Positions 43,289 to 55,000 of a stretch of DNA of 64,000 nt are shown piece after piece. Positions within the stretch are counted from its first letter, which is position 1. Each line of letters begins with the position of its first letter. The notes beneath the pieces are model-generated. The model saw nothing but the letters and a program-made list of their open reading frames with translations. It made no database searches and was not told the origin of the DNA. The position numbers and the translations under genes are program-made. This DNA is from Manis javanica. Its lineage: Eukaryota > Chordata > Mammalia > Pholidota > Manidae. Location: the NCBI RefSeq assembly GCF_040802235.1, contig NC_133158.1, positions 166,319,401 to 166,383,400 of the forward strand. The letters run 5' to 3'.

Positions 43289-44790
43289 GGGTGCTTCTTT
43301 AGCAGCACGATCTTCTCAGTTCTGGGTGGAGTTGAGAAATATGTTGAATTTGGAAAACAATGTTCACTCCAGACAAAAGAATTCTTCCTTTAATGAGCAA
43401 AAACCTTAATGAGCATATTTAAGGACTGAACTCCATGCAAAAAGTAAATCAATACAAAGAAAGCACAAAGATTTTGATAGCATGAAACATAGGATTTGAA
43501 ATACGTTAGTAAATTAAATGAATCTTAATAGGACTTCAAACAGGTTACACACCTTCTCTGCTGTTAATTTATGGGCATACGCTTAACATATGGTGGCAAG
43601 TGGTGTCATGAAACCAGTAAATCAAATGGCAAAATGAAAAGCCAAAAAACCTACAGTTTGGCCTAAGACCAAACCTCAGGTATGGATGTATGGATGTATG
43701 AGGAATCAAGACCCAACTCTGAACCTTGGTCAGGTTATTGTGAAGCATGCTCTACCCGAGACGGTACTCTCTGAAGGGTCAGCCACTGGCCACTCACTTG
43801 AAGTAGTGAAACTTAGATCAGCAACTGGAAGCCAGCAGGGCCATGCTATGCCTTGTTTCTTATTCTTGTGTACACATAAAGACGGATATGCTTGGCCTCT
43901 GCTGCCTCTTGTTTTGGAACAATGCAATTTGGGAAGAGAAACCCAACTCAAGTATTGCCCCCTCTCTAAAGAACTAGCTTGTTTACATCATCAGATAGAA
44001 CCCTAAGTCTTTGATGTTTCTGGTAAGTTCTATGCTAATACATGGGCTAGTATGAGCAGGATTCTGGTGTTTCAATAAAAATAAGCTCCTTAGAGATGCA
44101 GAGCCCTATTTGGTACTTTTTATTAAACTTACAGTCTTTGGAGTCACAGGGGCTAAGTTTTATGGAATTTTATTTAGGGATGCTGTAGAACTAAAGGGGA
44201 CAGCTTCTCTCCAGAGCACAAGTTACAGACTATCCTGGTCTTTGGTGTGGTCACTTTATATTCTCTAGATAATTAAGCAAAATAGTACAACATGGTCAAA
44301 TTCTAACATCCAAAAGGATGTACTGAAGGTCAAGCTACAGGGTAGGCTAACCTATGTGGGACCGGGGTAAGCAGAGGCTCTGATGTTGACTTTTTTGAGA
44401 GAAGTACAACAGGAGTCTTCAAAAAGTCCAACAGGCTGAAAAACTCAGCTATTTACCCAGACAGGAGTGGAATATATTTCTTCACACCAGATGTGCATGG
44501 TGCTGGGGAATGATGGGATCTGGCATGGCGCCTGCACACTGAAGGTCCTCAAAACAAGTCTGTTGAATGCATAAATGAAAAAGGATCACAGCCATCAAAG
44601 AGCAGGCCAGTTAAAGAATACTAAGCCTTTTCTAGATTGCTTTGGTCTGTGTTATTTAGGACTTCTAACTTCTATGCCTGTACTAATAGACAGGGTGCAG
44701 TAATTTTAAATAAGAATTTGTAAATAAAAAAGTAAGTCTTACAAAGAATGTATAGACTTCTTGTAATTTATCTGAGTTATTTCCAAGCAA
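43289..44790. other. Intergenic spacer between the L1 block and RASA2
   Basis: No gene recognised. It may include distal RASA2 3' UTR: minus strand AATAAA signals lie at 44119-44124 and 44169-44174. Confidence 0.4.
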
Positions 44791-47740
44791 CAGTTACAAA
44801 AGTTTTTAATTTTTATAATACTCTTGATAAGAAAATAAAATTTAAATAAAAATACATTCTCAACAATACAACATGGTTACACAAATTCACTACATTGTTT
44901 TGATAACTTACAATTTCAAACTGGACACTGTAAAAATCAATATTTACTAGCATATTAATTTCCAAGTTAATAAAAATGGAAGCAGATAATATCAGTCAGG
45001 ACTGGTCATTTAACTTTAGAGTAAGTCCTGTAATTTTCATATACTGTAAGGACACCTGAACAGCTTTGTAGCCTTCTGTCTTTACACGATGTACCATTAG
45101 AACAAATTAAAGGTGCCTTTACTTTAAAAAAATCTGTTTTCTAAAACTTGGCATGAATGAGGCTTTCTGATAAATAAGTGAAATCAAGCTTCAGAAACAG
45201 AAACAAAAGTCACACCATTCATCTCCTGTTTTGTATAAGGAAAGCCTAATTTTGACACTTAACCATTACCTGTGATACTATAAACGTATTTCTTTGGGAA
45301 ATAACATTGTTCAATTTGGTAAATTATATTCCCGGTTGTAAAAAACTCTGCTATTGCCATCATCTTATTAAATGAATATTAAAAAAACTCAGCTAACAAA
45401 ACACACAATGAACAGTAACGACAACACAAGCAACACCAGCTCCGGACGGAAACGGCCGGGAGGACCGGACGGCGCCGCTGCGGGGGCTTCTCCGCATCCT
45501 CCTCCTCTTTCCTTCTTGGGGTTTTCAGTCTTTCAGGGTGAAGTGAGCTGCCATGTATTTGTTTCAAGTGTGGATAAGGCAGAGAAAGCAAATGGGGCAG
45601 TAAAAAATACTCAAGGGACAGCAGAGGAATGGGGCCCATAAAACAAGTACCTTGGTTATCAGACGGTCCTTCCGACGTGGTCACTTATTTCAGAACACTT
45701 TCAAAGAAAATTTACTTAATTTCACATTACTTCTTTTAAGGCTGTGCCAACCTGATTAATTCTAGTCAAACTGGCTATTTAAAAGTGTCATGTGAAGAAA
45801 GTAACTTCTTCAGATGACTAAACTCTCCCTTCAAATTCAGTCATATATTCACACAGCCTTGGTCCCATTGATAATGCTGTGATCTTTGAAAACGATCATA
45901 ATTGGGGATTTGATATTAAAAATATCAGAAGACTATTCCACCTTGAAAAAAATGGGAGAGGCCTAAAAAAACCGCTGAAGTTAATGAGTGGTATTTGGCC
46001 TGCTCATGTGTCCTTTTCAGGTGGAATTTCAGAGATTCTTAACAGGAAATTTCATTCTCAATGAAACCCAACAATGAGAAATTCATTAAATGCTTAAATT
46101 CTTTCACATTTATAAATCAGTATAGTTTATGGAATCTGTAAGACCATGAAATTTAAAGGACTCTCTCAAACTTGTCTTTAAAATGGGCCAGGAATAAGCT
46201 ACCATAATGCAGATTAGGACTGATTCTTAAATAAAACCAATTGATTTTTACAAGTCATTTAGAGAAATACATTGCTCGCTTATAATCATTTATGGAACAA
46301 CTTTGTGTGCCAATGGTCTTTAAAAATAGCCACCTAGAAACAATGCAATTTAAAAACAATTACTCACCAATAACATAATTGGCAAAGAGTATTTTGAAAT
46401 ATAGCTTATGCTCAGAGAAATGAAAAAAGCACTACTAGCTAGATTTACAATGAGTCACAGTTTTAAACAGAAACGTGTAAATACTCCAAGGTTCAAAGTA
46501 CCACATTTAGAAAATGTTTTAGATTTAAAAAGACAAAGTAAGAGTACCATAGTTTTTAATACTGATGAAGCAAAGTGTATCCCTCTTCAAGGTGGCAACT
46601 TGCTTCAACTGCTTATTTACAATTACAGTTTTTAGGATAAAAGTAAATTATTAGGGAAAAACAGGATTTCAAACAGTTGCTTGCCCAAATTCCATTTGGC
46701 TAGCAGGCAAAAAGGAAACAGCAATGAAATACAAACATTTTCAGGAAAGTACTATTTCTAGACTTAAACACTGATCATTAAACTGATCATAAAGATTAGA
46801 TACCACGGAGTATCTGAAGTGTAATCTGGGGCAGCCCAGATTATTAAAGTGCTCCGAGTGACTGTTCTCGAGTTAGCTCTCAACCTCAAATGAGGAGGGC
46901 ATCCTTATGGCGGCCCTTATAATAATATGGAGTTACCAGTGAAGTCAAGTGATTTTCCTACCACTTTCTTTCACTGTTTACTTTCTCTTCTTTTTCAGAA
47001 AAGATATCCTTTGAAGTCATATTTACCTTAACTCTCAAGAAAATGAGTACCTGATATTTAAAGTGATGAAAAAAATTTAGTGGTCTCATTTTATTACCTC
47101 TGCCATCACTCGTCCTAAATGTAAACAAGATGTGCACAATAGTGCACGTTCCCTGATTCCTCCTATCTGAGTTCTGTTTACATCTTAGACAAAAGGCTCT
47201 TCCAACTTTGAAGGATGCCCTGGAAGTTTTCTAAAGTTTCGGTTGCAGTTCCTAATGGACCAAAGGAAAATCTTTTTTTTTCTTTTCTGAAAAGGGTGGG
47301 TGTAAATGAACTAAATGGAAAGCTCTGAACTGTTATGGACTGGGATTTTCTACTAAAAACACATGCTGGCAGTATAGAGCAGGCACTAATGGTAGTGAAA
47401 AGTCCACAGAATGGAGTGTTACAAGAAGAGATGGTTTCTTGCTATGGAGGAGTTCTTTTGTTACAAAGCTTCTTTAGGAAGATTTTTTCTATTAAAAAGA
47501 AGTTGCAGAAACATGGCTTTGACATGTAAGATAATGAAGGGAATCCTGAGTTTCAAATTCTCTAGTAATACTAGGATTCCCAAGTAGTTAATTTCAGTTA
47601 TTAAATATTAAATACAATATGAATACAGGTAACACTGAAGCCAATGCTCATTCTTAAATACTACGAACAAAATATATGAATTGAAAAACTCCAACAAAAT
47701 AGTATTTTCCAGTTCTTCTGAATCAATTGTCAACACAGCT
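44791..47740 (-). other. RASA2: RASA2 3' UTR (extent estimated)
   Basis: AT-rich sequence following the RASA2 stop (47741-47743) without repeats I can name, as expected of a long mammalian 3' UTR. A minus strand ATTAAA is at 44805-44810; canonical AATAAA signals occur only farther on, at 44169 and 44119, so the true end is uncertain. A short CpG-dense patch at 45440-45500 stands out. Confidence 0.5.
45440..45500. other. CpG-dense patch
   Basis: About ten CpG in roughly 55 bases, inside otherwise AT-rich, CpG-poor sequence. The context is the presumed RASA2 3' UTR. Function unknown. Confidence 0.7.
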
Positions 47741-47771
47741 CTAAGATGTTTTCCCAACAATTGGATTTTCC
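47741..47771 (-). CDS. RASA2: RASA2 last coding segment with stop
   Basis: On the minus strand, acceptor TTTTTTTCTAG (just above 47771) precedes a 31-nt coding end. Joined to the previous exon it gives SKENPIVGKTS and TAG, matching the C-terminus of RASA2 (GAP1m), one residue different from the form I know. It is too short to be found as an open frame by itself; the exact phase join and the conserved ENPIVGK make it firm. The exon continues as 3' UTR. Confidence 0.9.
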
Positions 47772-47884
47772 CTAGAAAAAAAGAAAATCATTTTCTCAAA
47801 GTTAAAAAATATAACACTTAAAAAAGTGACACATATCTAATAGTATCCGTTATTTATAATTTTCCCTTGATAATTTCTCATGCT

Positions 47885-48060
47885 GAGTCTTATTATTAAG
47901 TAAGTGTTTACTGACCACCTATTAAATGTAAGGCACTATTTTAGAAGCTATGGATGCAGTAGTGAACAAAATAGACAAGCCTTGCCCTCATGAAGTTGAT
48001 TATATTCTCATATAGGGGAAATGAAATGAACAAGTAAAATATTTAGATATTTTTTAACAG
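47885..48060 (+). repeat. L2 LINE 3' end
   Basis: Typical L2 terminal sequence: AGTGTTTACTGACCACCTATT, AGGCACTATTTTAGAAGC, GTAGTGAACAAAATAGACAAG and CTTGCCCTCATGAAG in order. Ancient mammalian repeat inside the last RASA2 intron. Confidence 0.75.
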
Positions 48061-48354
48061 AGAAAAATGAAACTGGGAAGGGGTTATAGTGGGTGTGGGT
48101 ATCAGCTGGGAGGTACTATTTAAGAAGGATGGTCAAGCACTGACTAGGACTTCATACGGAGATAGCCCATGGCTCCAAGCAAACCGCATTACTACTTTTG
48201 TAAGAAAACTAATTATATTAATGTGGAAATAACAGGATTAGGATGCTTATAATAACCTTTCTAATGCACTGAGCCCTCTATCTTATTTATACCTGCCCAA
48301 CTGATTTTTATTATTCATAAATTATTACCACACATAATTTTTAAAGAATATTTA

Positions 48355-48500
48355 AAATGGGAAACTAAGATTCAAAGCCCCCTCACTAGTCAGCTGTGTG
48401 ACCTTAGGCAAGGCACTTAACTGCCCTAAGCCTCAGTTTCTCTAGCTGTAAAATGGGGACTATAACCATGCTGAGCTAGAGTGAGGATCGATAGGAGTGT
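48355..48500 (+). repeat. MIR SINE
   Basis: Good MIR core: CAGCTGTGTGACCTTAGGCAAG, CACTTAACTGCCCTAAGCCTCAGTTTC and TGTAAAATGGGGACTATAA. Intronic to RASA2. Confidence 0.85.
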
Positions 48501-49446
48501 ACACTGTGGCAAACACTTGTTTGCTGGTCTAAGAACCATGCCCTTCCTATTTACTTCTGTGCAAACAGAACCCTAATTCTAGTGCTAGTTCTGGACAGCC
48601 CCAGTGTTCCAGGGAAGCTAGGGGTAACTTTAGATAAGGTCTTTTCTCTTAGTGAGGAGGAACCAGCTTTCTGCCTCTGGACACCACTGTACAAAAATGA
48701 GGCTCTAAACTACTGCAGCCCACCTGTGGCCATGAAGGGACAGGCCTGAGGAAGTCAGAAATCATCATGTTAAGGGTGGCTGAATGATGACACATTGACA
48801 GCGTTGAGCTGCTTGATGACTGTGTTGAGCTGCTGAACTAACCTAGCACAGAGGTTAGGACTGACTTTGTGAGATGAAAAAGTTTCCTATTGGTTTATCC
48901 ACTTCAATTGGACCTCTGTGTTACTTGCTGCTAACAGTGATCTCCAGTGGTGTGGTGTGAAGTACCAGGCAACCGCCTGGTGGTGGAATAAGTTCCTAGT
49001 AAACGTTAGCTGCTGCTATTGTTATGCACTGTACTGTCAATCTACATCTGAGAGGGATCCAAAGAATCAACTGTAAAATACTTCTAGCACTTTCACAGTG
49101 ATTTATTTTTTTGTAGTTTGTATGTATTGTGGGAGATACTGAAATACTAAAAAGGAAGAGGATTAGTAAAAACAAAAACAAAAAGCTACTAAGTATTCAA
49201 TTTAATGAATTACATTAGAATATTAACATTAAAAGTGGTGATAAAGTACAGTATCAACATAATGAAATGATACCAGAATAGAAAAGACAAAGACCACTGT
49301 GTGAGTGGCCAGGGAAACTTGCCCAAGACAAAGGCTCTGCACGGGGCCTTGAAAGATGAAGGCAAGCAGGAGGCCTGGGTCTCAGGTCTGAGTGCACAGT
49401 GACAGAGGCGATCTCACACTACGTTTAAAATCTTAAAAACACTTAC
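48501..49446. other. Last RASA2 intron, remaining part
   Basis: No exon or nameable repeat. Confidence 0.4.
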
Positions 49447-49636
49447 TTGCTCCCATATTTTGCACTACTTGATCTTTTCTTCCTATACTTTTCATGAGGT
49501 TCATCTAACTTCTCTATGATGCTTTTTATTTGTTGAATTGTCTTAAAGGTTGTTACAGAGTCCTCGATTACAAAGTTAGAATAGTCGTCAGGCTCCGTCT
49601 GTGGTCCTTGATAGACGGCTATAGTTCCACAAGCCT
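49447..49636 (-). CDS. RASA2: RASA2 penultimate coding exon
   Basis: The minus strand acceptor CGCTATAG precedes 49636 and donor GTAAGT follows 49447. The 190-nt exon encodes ACGTIAVYQGPQTEPDDYSN, SNFVIEDSVTTFKTIQQIKS and the basic tail KYRKKRSSSAKYGS. I recognise this as the RASA2 C-terminal region after the PH/Btk module. The exon starts by completing a Glu codon from the previous exon and leaves the codon for Lys to be completed by the last one. Confidence 0.95.
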
Positions 49637-49962
49637 CTATAGCGAGCAATGAAAACGCTGATCAGACAACTAAATTCTATAAATATAATTTGTAGTATAA
49701 ATAAGAACTTTTGAAGTGTCTCAAGCTGGGGAGATTTCCTCGGGAAATGCATAGATAACCAAAATTCATTCATTTTATTAATTAACATTTATACAAAAAA
49801 CAGTATTTTTACTTCACAAGTATCTCTGAAAAAAGCCCCCTTTGGGAGTCTGTCGACTTTGGTAAATATGTATTTTCAACTTTAAGATAATGCCAAAGCA
49901 ATACTTCAAGAATTGGTAATGAATATCATGGTTATATAAAAATACTTTAAATGTGCATTTAC

Positions 49963-50066
49963 CTTCCATTTTCTGCAACTTAAGTAAACTGAGAGTAAAA
50001 AGGGAATAAATTCTTTCTGTTTCTCTATCTTCATCAATATCTATTTGGATGTCTGCAGGGACACCT
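49963..50066 (-). CDS. RASA2: RASA2 coding exon ([15 protein letters not shown])
   Basis: Acceptor ACCATAG precedes 50066 and donor GTAAAT follows 49963. The 104-nt exon encodes [20 protein letters not shown] and [15 protein letters not shown], identical as far as I can judge to known RASA2. It joins in phase to both neighbours. Confidence 0.95.
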
Positions 50067-50742
50067 CTATGGTAAAAATAAAATAAAGATGTTAGAAAAA
50101 TATCCCTTTATTAACATACCAAAGACTTTTGATGGTTTGAGATGAAAAACAAAACCACAGAATTTTGCAGAAGGAACCTCAGAAAGCTAATCTCCTCTGA
50201 TAATTAAATAACATGAGACTGAGAGAGATTTGGTTATTAGGCAACTCTAATCAAAGGGAGGGGAATTTAAAGTAAAATCATTTTCATAATCTATGCTTCA
50301 TCACAAAGGCAATACATTACTTCTGAAGTCTATAATGGCCGTTCCAAACAGTAAGAGAAGCTAAGTCCTTACTTGATATTTTGGTCAGGCTTGTACATTT
50401 ACGTGACACTGAACTTCCCCCCCTCTTTTGACTTATGCCAGCCACAATTTAAGAATATTTTCATCACCCCAAAAAGAAACCCCACATCTATTAGCACTTC
50501 TCATTCTTCTCTCCCTCCAGCCCCTCACAATCACTATTTAATTTCTGTCTCTATGATTTGCCTGTTCTGGACACTTTATATAAATGGCTTTTGTGTCTGG
50601 CTTTCTTCACTTAGTATGTTTTTAAGGTTCATCTGTTTTGTAGCACATATCAGTACTTCATTGCATTTCATGGATGAATGATTTTTTTTGTATGAATATA
50701 CCACATTTGAAACATTGCTTTTTTAATCAGAAAGAAACTTAC

Positions 50743-50951
50743 GCAGTACATGGCTTGCAGCCGAGAATGTTTTCACTGGTCTCCTGGCAACAGAGCCAGC
50801 TTCCATTTAGATATGCAGAGGGATGATAAAAACTGAGCCTGTTCTGATTGCATCGGCTCACCCTGCAGAGCACTTCTATCCATTCATTTGCTTCTACACA
50901 ATTATTTGCCTGGACGTAGAGTGGCTTCTCCATATGTATTACTTGGAACAT
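50743..50951 (-). CDS. RASA2: RASA2 coding exon, PH domain end and Btk-type zinc motif
   Basis: Acceptor TATGAAG precedes 50951 and donor GTAAGT follows 50743. The 209-nt exon encodes the last strands and helix of the PH domain ([31 protein letters not shown]). The Btk-type zinc motif follows, with its His in [15 protein letters not shown], the Cys pair and later Cys in GCKPC. The PH/Btk module binds phosphoinositides and directs this Ras GTPase-activating protein to membrane. Its GAP and C2 domains lie upstream, outside the window. Confidence 0.95.
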
Positions 50952-51137
50952 CTTCATAGGCAATTAAGATGAAAAGTTAGTGACAAAGTCTAAAAAACCA
51001 ACACATAGTATAAAACAGAAAAATGTATGTAACAGAAATAAAGTTTGCTTCTCTAGATAACTGATGCTCAGGTGTCTTATGAACTGTTACTTTTCAAGTC
51101 CCAAGGACAATCTGAGTCATGTGGTACTAAGCAGTAC

Positions 51138-52440
51138 AACAGAGTATCATACCCCAAAATCTCATGACTATAGACTATCTATGGTTAAAAGAACATATGG
51201 GATGTGAACAGATCCCAGAAATGGGCTGCTTTAATTTGTCTGATGGTTCAAGTACAGTTGGAAAATATCCATCATATCATAGATAAATTTTCACAAATGC
51301 CTAGGGTGCCTAAATGGTTTTCTTGGCTTCACTGGAGATGGCTGGTAATTATAGATTTGCTTTGTTTATGTCACCGTATTCCTATTATGTTAATATGTGT
51401 GTGCAAATTAGTTAGTAGTTTAAAACCTATACATACTTAAGGTACTATACAAGAAGATATGTCAAAGAAATAATCAATCCTCCCAAGTTTCCTTCATATG
51501 CTACATCTATAGCTTTTCTTCTTCCTTCCTAATTACAAACCTTAAATAGAATTCGTGCCTCATATCGAATTTACCGAGTATCATAATTCCTCCAGGTGGT
51601 AAAGATACCTCGAGACAAGTGCTGGGCATAGAAGCCACAGGGCATAAATCTGCAAAGAAGTAAAAAGCTAACCTTTTCAAACAATATGGCTTCTCTCTCA
51701 CTTACCAACTTTACATTTCCCTGTATGGCCCCGGAAGATGACTGGTTAGCCAGAGACGGGTAAGATTCCTCAAGGGAGGAACAACCTAAGACAGGCACAG
51801 TCGCAGGGGGGCCATCAGGTGAGAATTTGGGGATCAACAGAGGTGAGGCTCAGAATCTCACCCCCCCTGCTTTGAGAGAAATCTTCTGCATCCGTGGATG
51901 TCTTGCTGCCCTTGTCTAGCCTGGATTAATACTTAGTCCATAGGCATACACCTGATCATCTGATCATCTACATTTGCCTTCTTACAGCACTAAACTATGT
52001 TTTCTACCTTTATCTTGCATCTACCTACCACTTCAGCATTTTATTAAAAATAAAAATAATAATAATAATAGGAGAAATGTGGGATCAACATATAAATCAA
52101 GTACAAAAATCAAATGAATATTCATATTTGACCTGATGGTTCATAGGTCATATTGCATGATCAAAACCGAAAGTTTCTGTGATGAATGCCCTTGTACTGT
52201 TCACCATGTAAGAATTTATTCACTCTGTAAGAATTCGTTCACCATGTAAGAACTTGTTCGTTATGCTTCAGAAGATTGGAGACTGACGAGAATTAGGCTT
52301 GAGATGGATTAATGATTGTACATTGAGCATTGACCCCCCTATACTGAATTTTTTTGTTGTTAACAACCATTTGATCAATAAATATGAGAGATGCCCTCTC
52401 AAAAAAAAAAACAAAAAAAACAAAAAAAACAGAGTATCAT
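51138..52440 (+). mobile_element. Retroposed LTR-element transcript, 13-bp target duplication
   Basis: The 13-mer AACAGAGTATCAT occurs at 51138-51150 and 52428-52440 and encloses 1277 bp. The insert ends with AATAAA (52377-52382), 18 bases, then an A-rich tail at 52401-52427, the signature of an L1-copied polyadenylated RNA. Inside, a purine run GGAGAAA is followed by TGTGGGATC at 52078, resembling a polypurine tract and LTR start. The first part (51204-51440) has an open frame with a hydrophobic, envelope-like end. I infer a processed copy of the 3' part of an LTR-element RNA (internal end, U3, R). It has neither U5 nor a second LTR, and is not L1. Confidence 0.75.
52200..52256. repeat. 19-bp tandem repeat, three copies
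   Basis: Three 19-bp units with core TGTAAGAA (52200-52218, 52219-52237, 52238-52256; first unit TTCACCATGTAAGAATTTA). A partial fourth start TTCGTTATG follows. They lie in the U3-like part of the retroposed element, where enhancer repeats are common. Confidence 0.8.
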
Positions 52441-52879
52441 CTTCAGAAGCCACACATGTCTAAAGGAATGGACTATCACATAACTAGGAATAAAGGGAGG
52501 GCATTTCAGATGGAGGAAAAAGTATGAGTGAGGGCAAAGCAGTCGGAAAATACAGAGAAACCAGGAAATCATCGTGTTGGCTGGAGTGTATGACATCTAC
52601 TGAGTGGGAGATTAGGCTGCACAGACTGGTTGAAACTATATTGTTAAAGTCTTGAATGTCAAGTTGAGAAGTTTGATAATAAGGAAGTATTGAACAAGGT
52701 ATCCATAACTTAATAGGTTAGACAGACTACCTCAGGCATGAACAATAATGGAAAATTTTAATATACAATTCCAGCCAGCAATTATAAAATATCAATGAGT
52801 AATGTCAAATACTAAAATAACCTCTTGAAATTTTCCAATTAATTTATTTTTAACTTAAATGATTATTTATGTAACTTAC

Positions 52880-52962
52880 ATTTTTCTTGTTGAAAGAGCT
52901 CTCTTCCAGTTTTTCCACAGCAAGAATATTTTTCACTGGAATTGTGTAAATTGCATCTTTGC
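52880..52962 (-). CDS. RASA2: RASA2 coding exon, middle of PH domain
   Basis: Acceptor ATTACTTAG precedes 52962 and the strong donor GTAAGT follows 52880. The 83-nt exon encodes GKDAIYTIPVKNILAVEKLE and ESSFNKKN, the central strands of the PH domain as in RASA2. It is the most upstream RASA2 exon I can find. An open frame extends past the acceptor to 53071, but that part is intronic. Confidence 0.95.
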
Positions 52963-53849
52963 CTAAGTAATAAGAAAACAAAATTTTAAAATTTCCATCA
53001 GAACTATAAAGGTGTGAAAGGTTAATTCTATAAGGTTTAAGCTCATCCTTTTGATACTGGTATAGGTACACTACAGATTTACAAACAGTACATATAAATA
53101 TTCTTTATTTTATAAAAGAGATAAATTTTGATTTTTTTCTATAAGGTGACTTCCTCTTTACTTTTTTCAGTACAAAATTTAAAATATTTTCAAGGAAAAA
53201 TGTGGGAATAAAAACTTGATCTCTATGTAGAAAATAAAAATGTTATTTTGTAAAAATTATATAGGAACTGAAAAAATAATATGATTAGCAAATGAAGCCT
53301 ACTCAAACTGTTCATTACTATCACAAATTGGCTGGTAAGCTGATAAGAATTACCAAATTTATTCTAAGAGATACAGGAAACAAAAGTAAAAATTTTTCCA
53401 GTAGAGTGAATGCTTAATCTAAGAATCTGGAGATTTGAGTTTGCTAAAGGAGCTCCATTACAACACTGTATGAGGATGTGATGTATTTTAAATTAAAATT
53501 TACATGAGAATAGGCTATAACTCATATAGTCACAGAAACTATCAGCAAATGTAATTATGACTTTTTCTGGCCATTTTGTGAAGTTCTTAGAAAATTAATG
53601 TTTTGCTGCTCACCCTCCACCCACAACTTTGCTTTAATGAAATGTGGACTGAAGTGCTGAATTTTGTATTAATTCATAGATTAATGCAATTGTTTGGTTA
53701 ATAAAGGTGTTCTGTCTTGAACAGAGAGGTTAACATAAGAGTATTTGCTAAGCCTCGTTCCTGGTGTAAAAATCTAAAATTTGTTTAATTCAAGCATATG
53801 TAATATATAATTTTTTAAAAATATAAAGTCACTCAATTTTGCTATCATA
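52963..53849. other. RASA2 intron
   Basis: AT-rich, no exon found. No nameable repeat. Confidence 0.4.
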
Positions 53850-54115
53850 CACTGTCTATTATATTATAGACACTGTTCTAACCATTTGGAATATAGCGGT
53901 AAACAGAACACATAAGGCCCCACATGAAGTGTGCATGTAGGTCTGGAAGGATTGACAAAAGTCAAATAAATATTGGGTCAAATAAATCTGCTATAATGAA
54001 AATAAGCTGAGGTTATTTTCATAGTCATTGGGAGGTTACTTTAAATTGGGTGGTTAGGGAAGACTCTTCTGAGGAAATGATATTTAAATTCAGTAAATAC
54101 AATTGATAAATGCAT
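53850..54115 (+). repeat. L2-like LINE fragment
   Basis: GACACTGTTCTAACCATTTGG, then ATATAGCGGTAAACAGAACAC and a trailing CTTCTGAGGAAATGATATTTAAATT block resemble the L2 3' end and its extension. It is diverged. Confidence 0.6.
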
Positions 54116-55000
54116 GGGAAAAATAAAGACTATCAGCAGTCTCCTGGAAGCAGACAAGATCAAATTTATGGGGGGAGGGAGTGGGGAAGGTGGAGGAGGA
54201 GTAAACTACAGGAAGCCACAGCCCAAGCCACATGTAGACAAGGATATTTGCAAAAGTAGGAGTGGTCAGAAGAGAGCTTCAAGCCAGAGTCAATGAATAC
54301 AGACAGCTGGGGGTTGGCAGACACACTCAGACATCCATTAGGATGATCACATGGTGAGCTGCATTTGGAACAGGGGGGCCAATTACACCCTCACTTACCC
54401 CCACAGTTCTCCTCCATTCCCAGCTTGTGCTAAGCAGCAGCCCACAGACGCATTATGTTCCAGGCTAAAGCAGTAAGGATGCGCACTGGGCTTCAGAGCA
54501 GTACTGTCACAGGTAGCTGCTGAACCTCACTCTGGCAGGAAAGAGAGCACCCACACCAGAGGACAGGCACCAGAAACCTTGCCCCTCAGAAGCTTGTCCT
54601 GACCCTCCCTCACAGTCACTGGCAGTAAGCTAATGAACACTCAAGCAGGTGAATGGACTAAAACACAAAGATGAGCAAATCGCCAAATAGATGAGGAAAA
54701 CCAGCACTCTGTAGGAGAGAAACACATAAAACAAAGAATAACATCTGAGGAAGTCAGGGGTACAATAAGTTAGGGGGCAGAAGAAGTATGCCTTTGGGTG
54801 ATCTACATGGGGCACCAACACAGAGATTCCAGATAACTTAAAAATTTTGCAGGAAGTTTTTATCTTTAGATTTGTTGAACACAAAAAGCATGAACATACC
54901 CTAGAATTGTTATATAAGGAGAAGTATATTGCTCCTAGGTACATATATTGTCATGATGTCACTGATTTCACAGTTAATAGTGTTAACTGGAATGAACTGC
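54116..55000. other. RASA2 intron, mostly unassigned
   Basis: Contains a G-rich stretch (54168-54205). The part from about 54450 may be the 5' region of an old L1, but I cannot place it with confidence. Confidence 0.35.

Larger units (their letters stand above)
50952..52879 (-). other. RASA2: RASA2 intron hosting a retroposed element
   Basis: The intron between the two PH-domain exons. Two-thirds of it is the 1.28-kb insertion at 51151-52427. The rest has no nameable feature. Confidence 0.8.

Noticed and set aside
43292-43312. GTGCTTCTTTAGCAGCAC resembles the 5' stem of U6 snRNA
   Set aside because: Only about 18 bases resemble U6; the following sequence does not, and the A-rich end lies before it rather than after.
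45379-45684. Small protein encoded around the CpG patch, including a minus strand frame with a hydrophobic end
   Set aside because: No start context, splice support or known family; the hydrophobic tail is suggestive only.
52963-53071. Upstream extension of the RASA2 PH-domain exon
   Set aside because: The open frame crosses a good acceptor (ATTACTTAG). The added residues do not look like RASA2, so it is intron.
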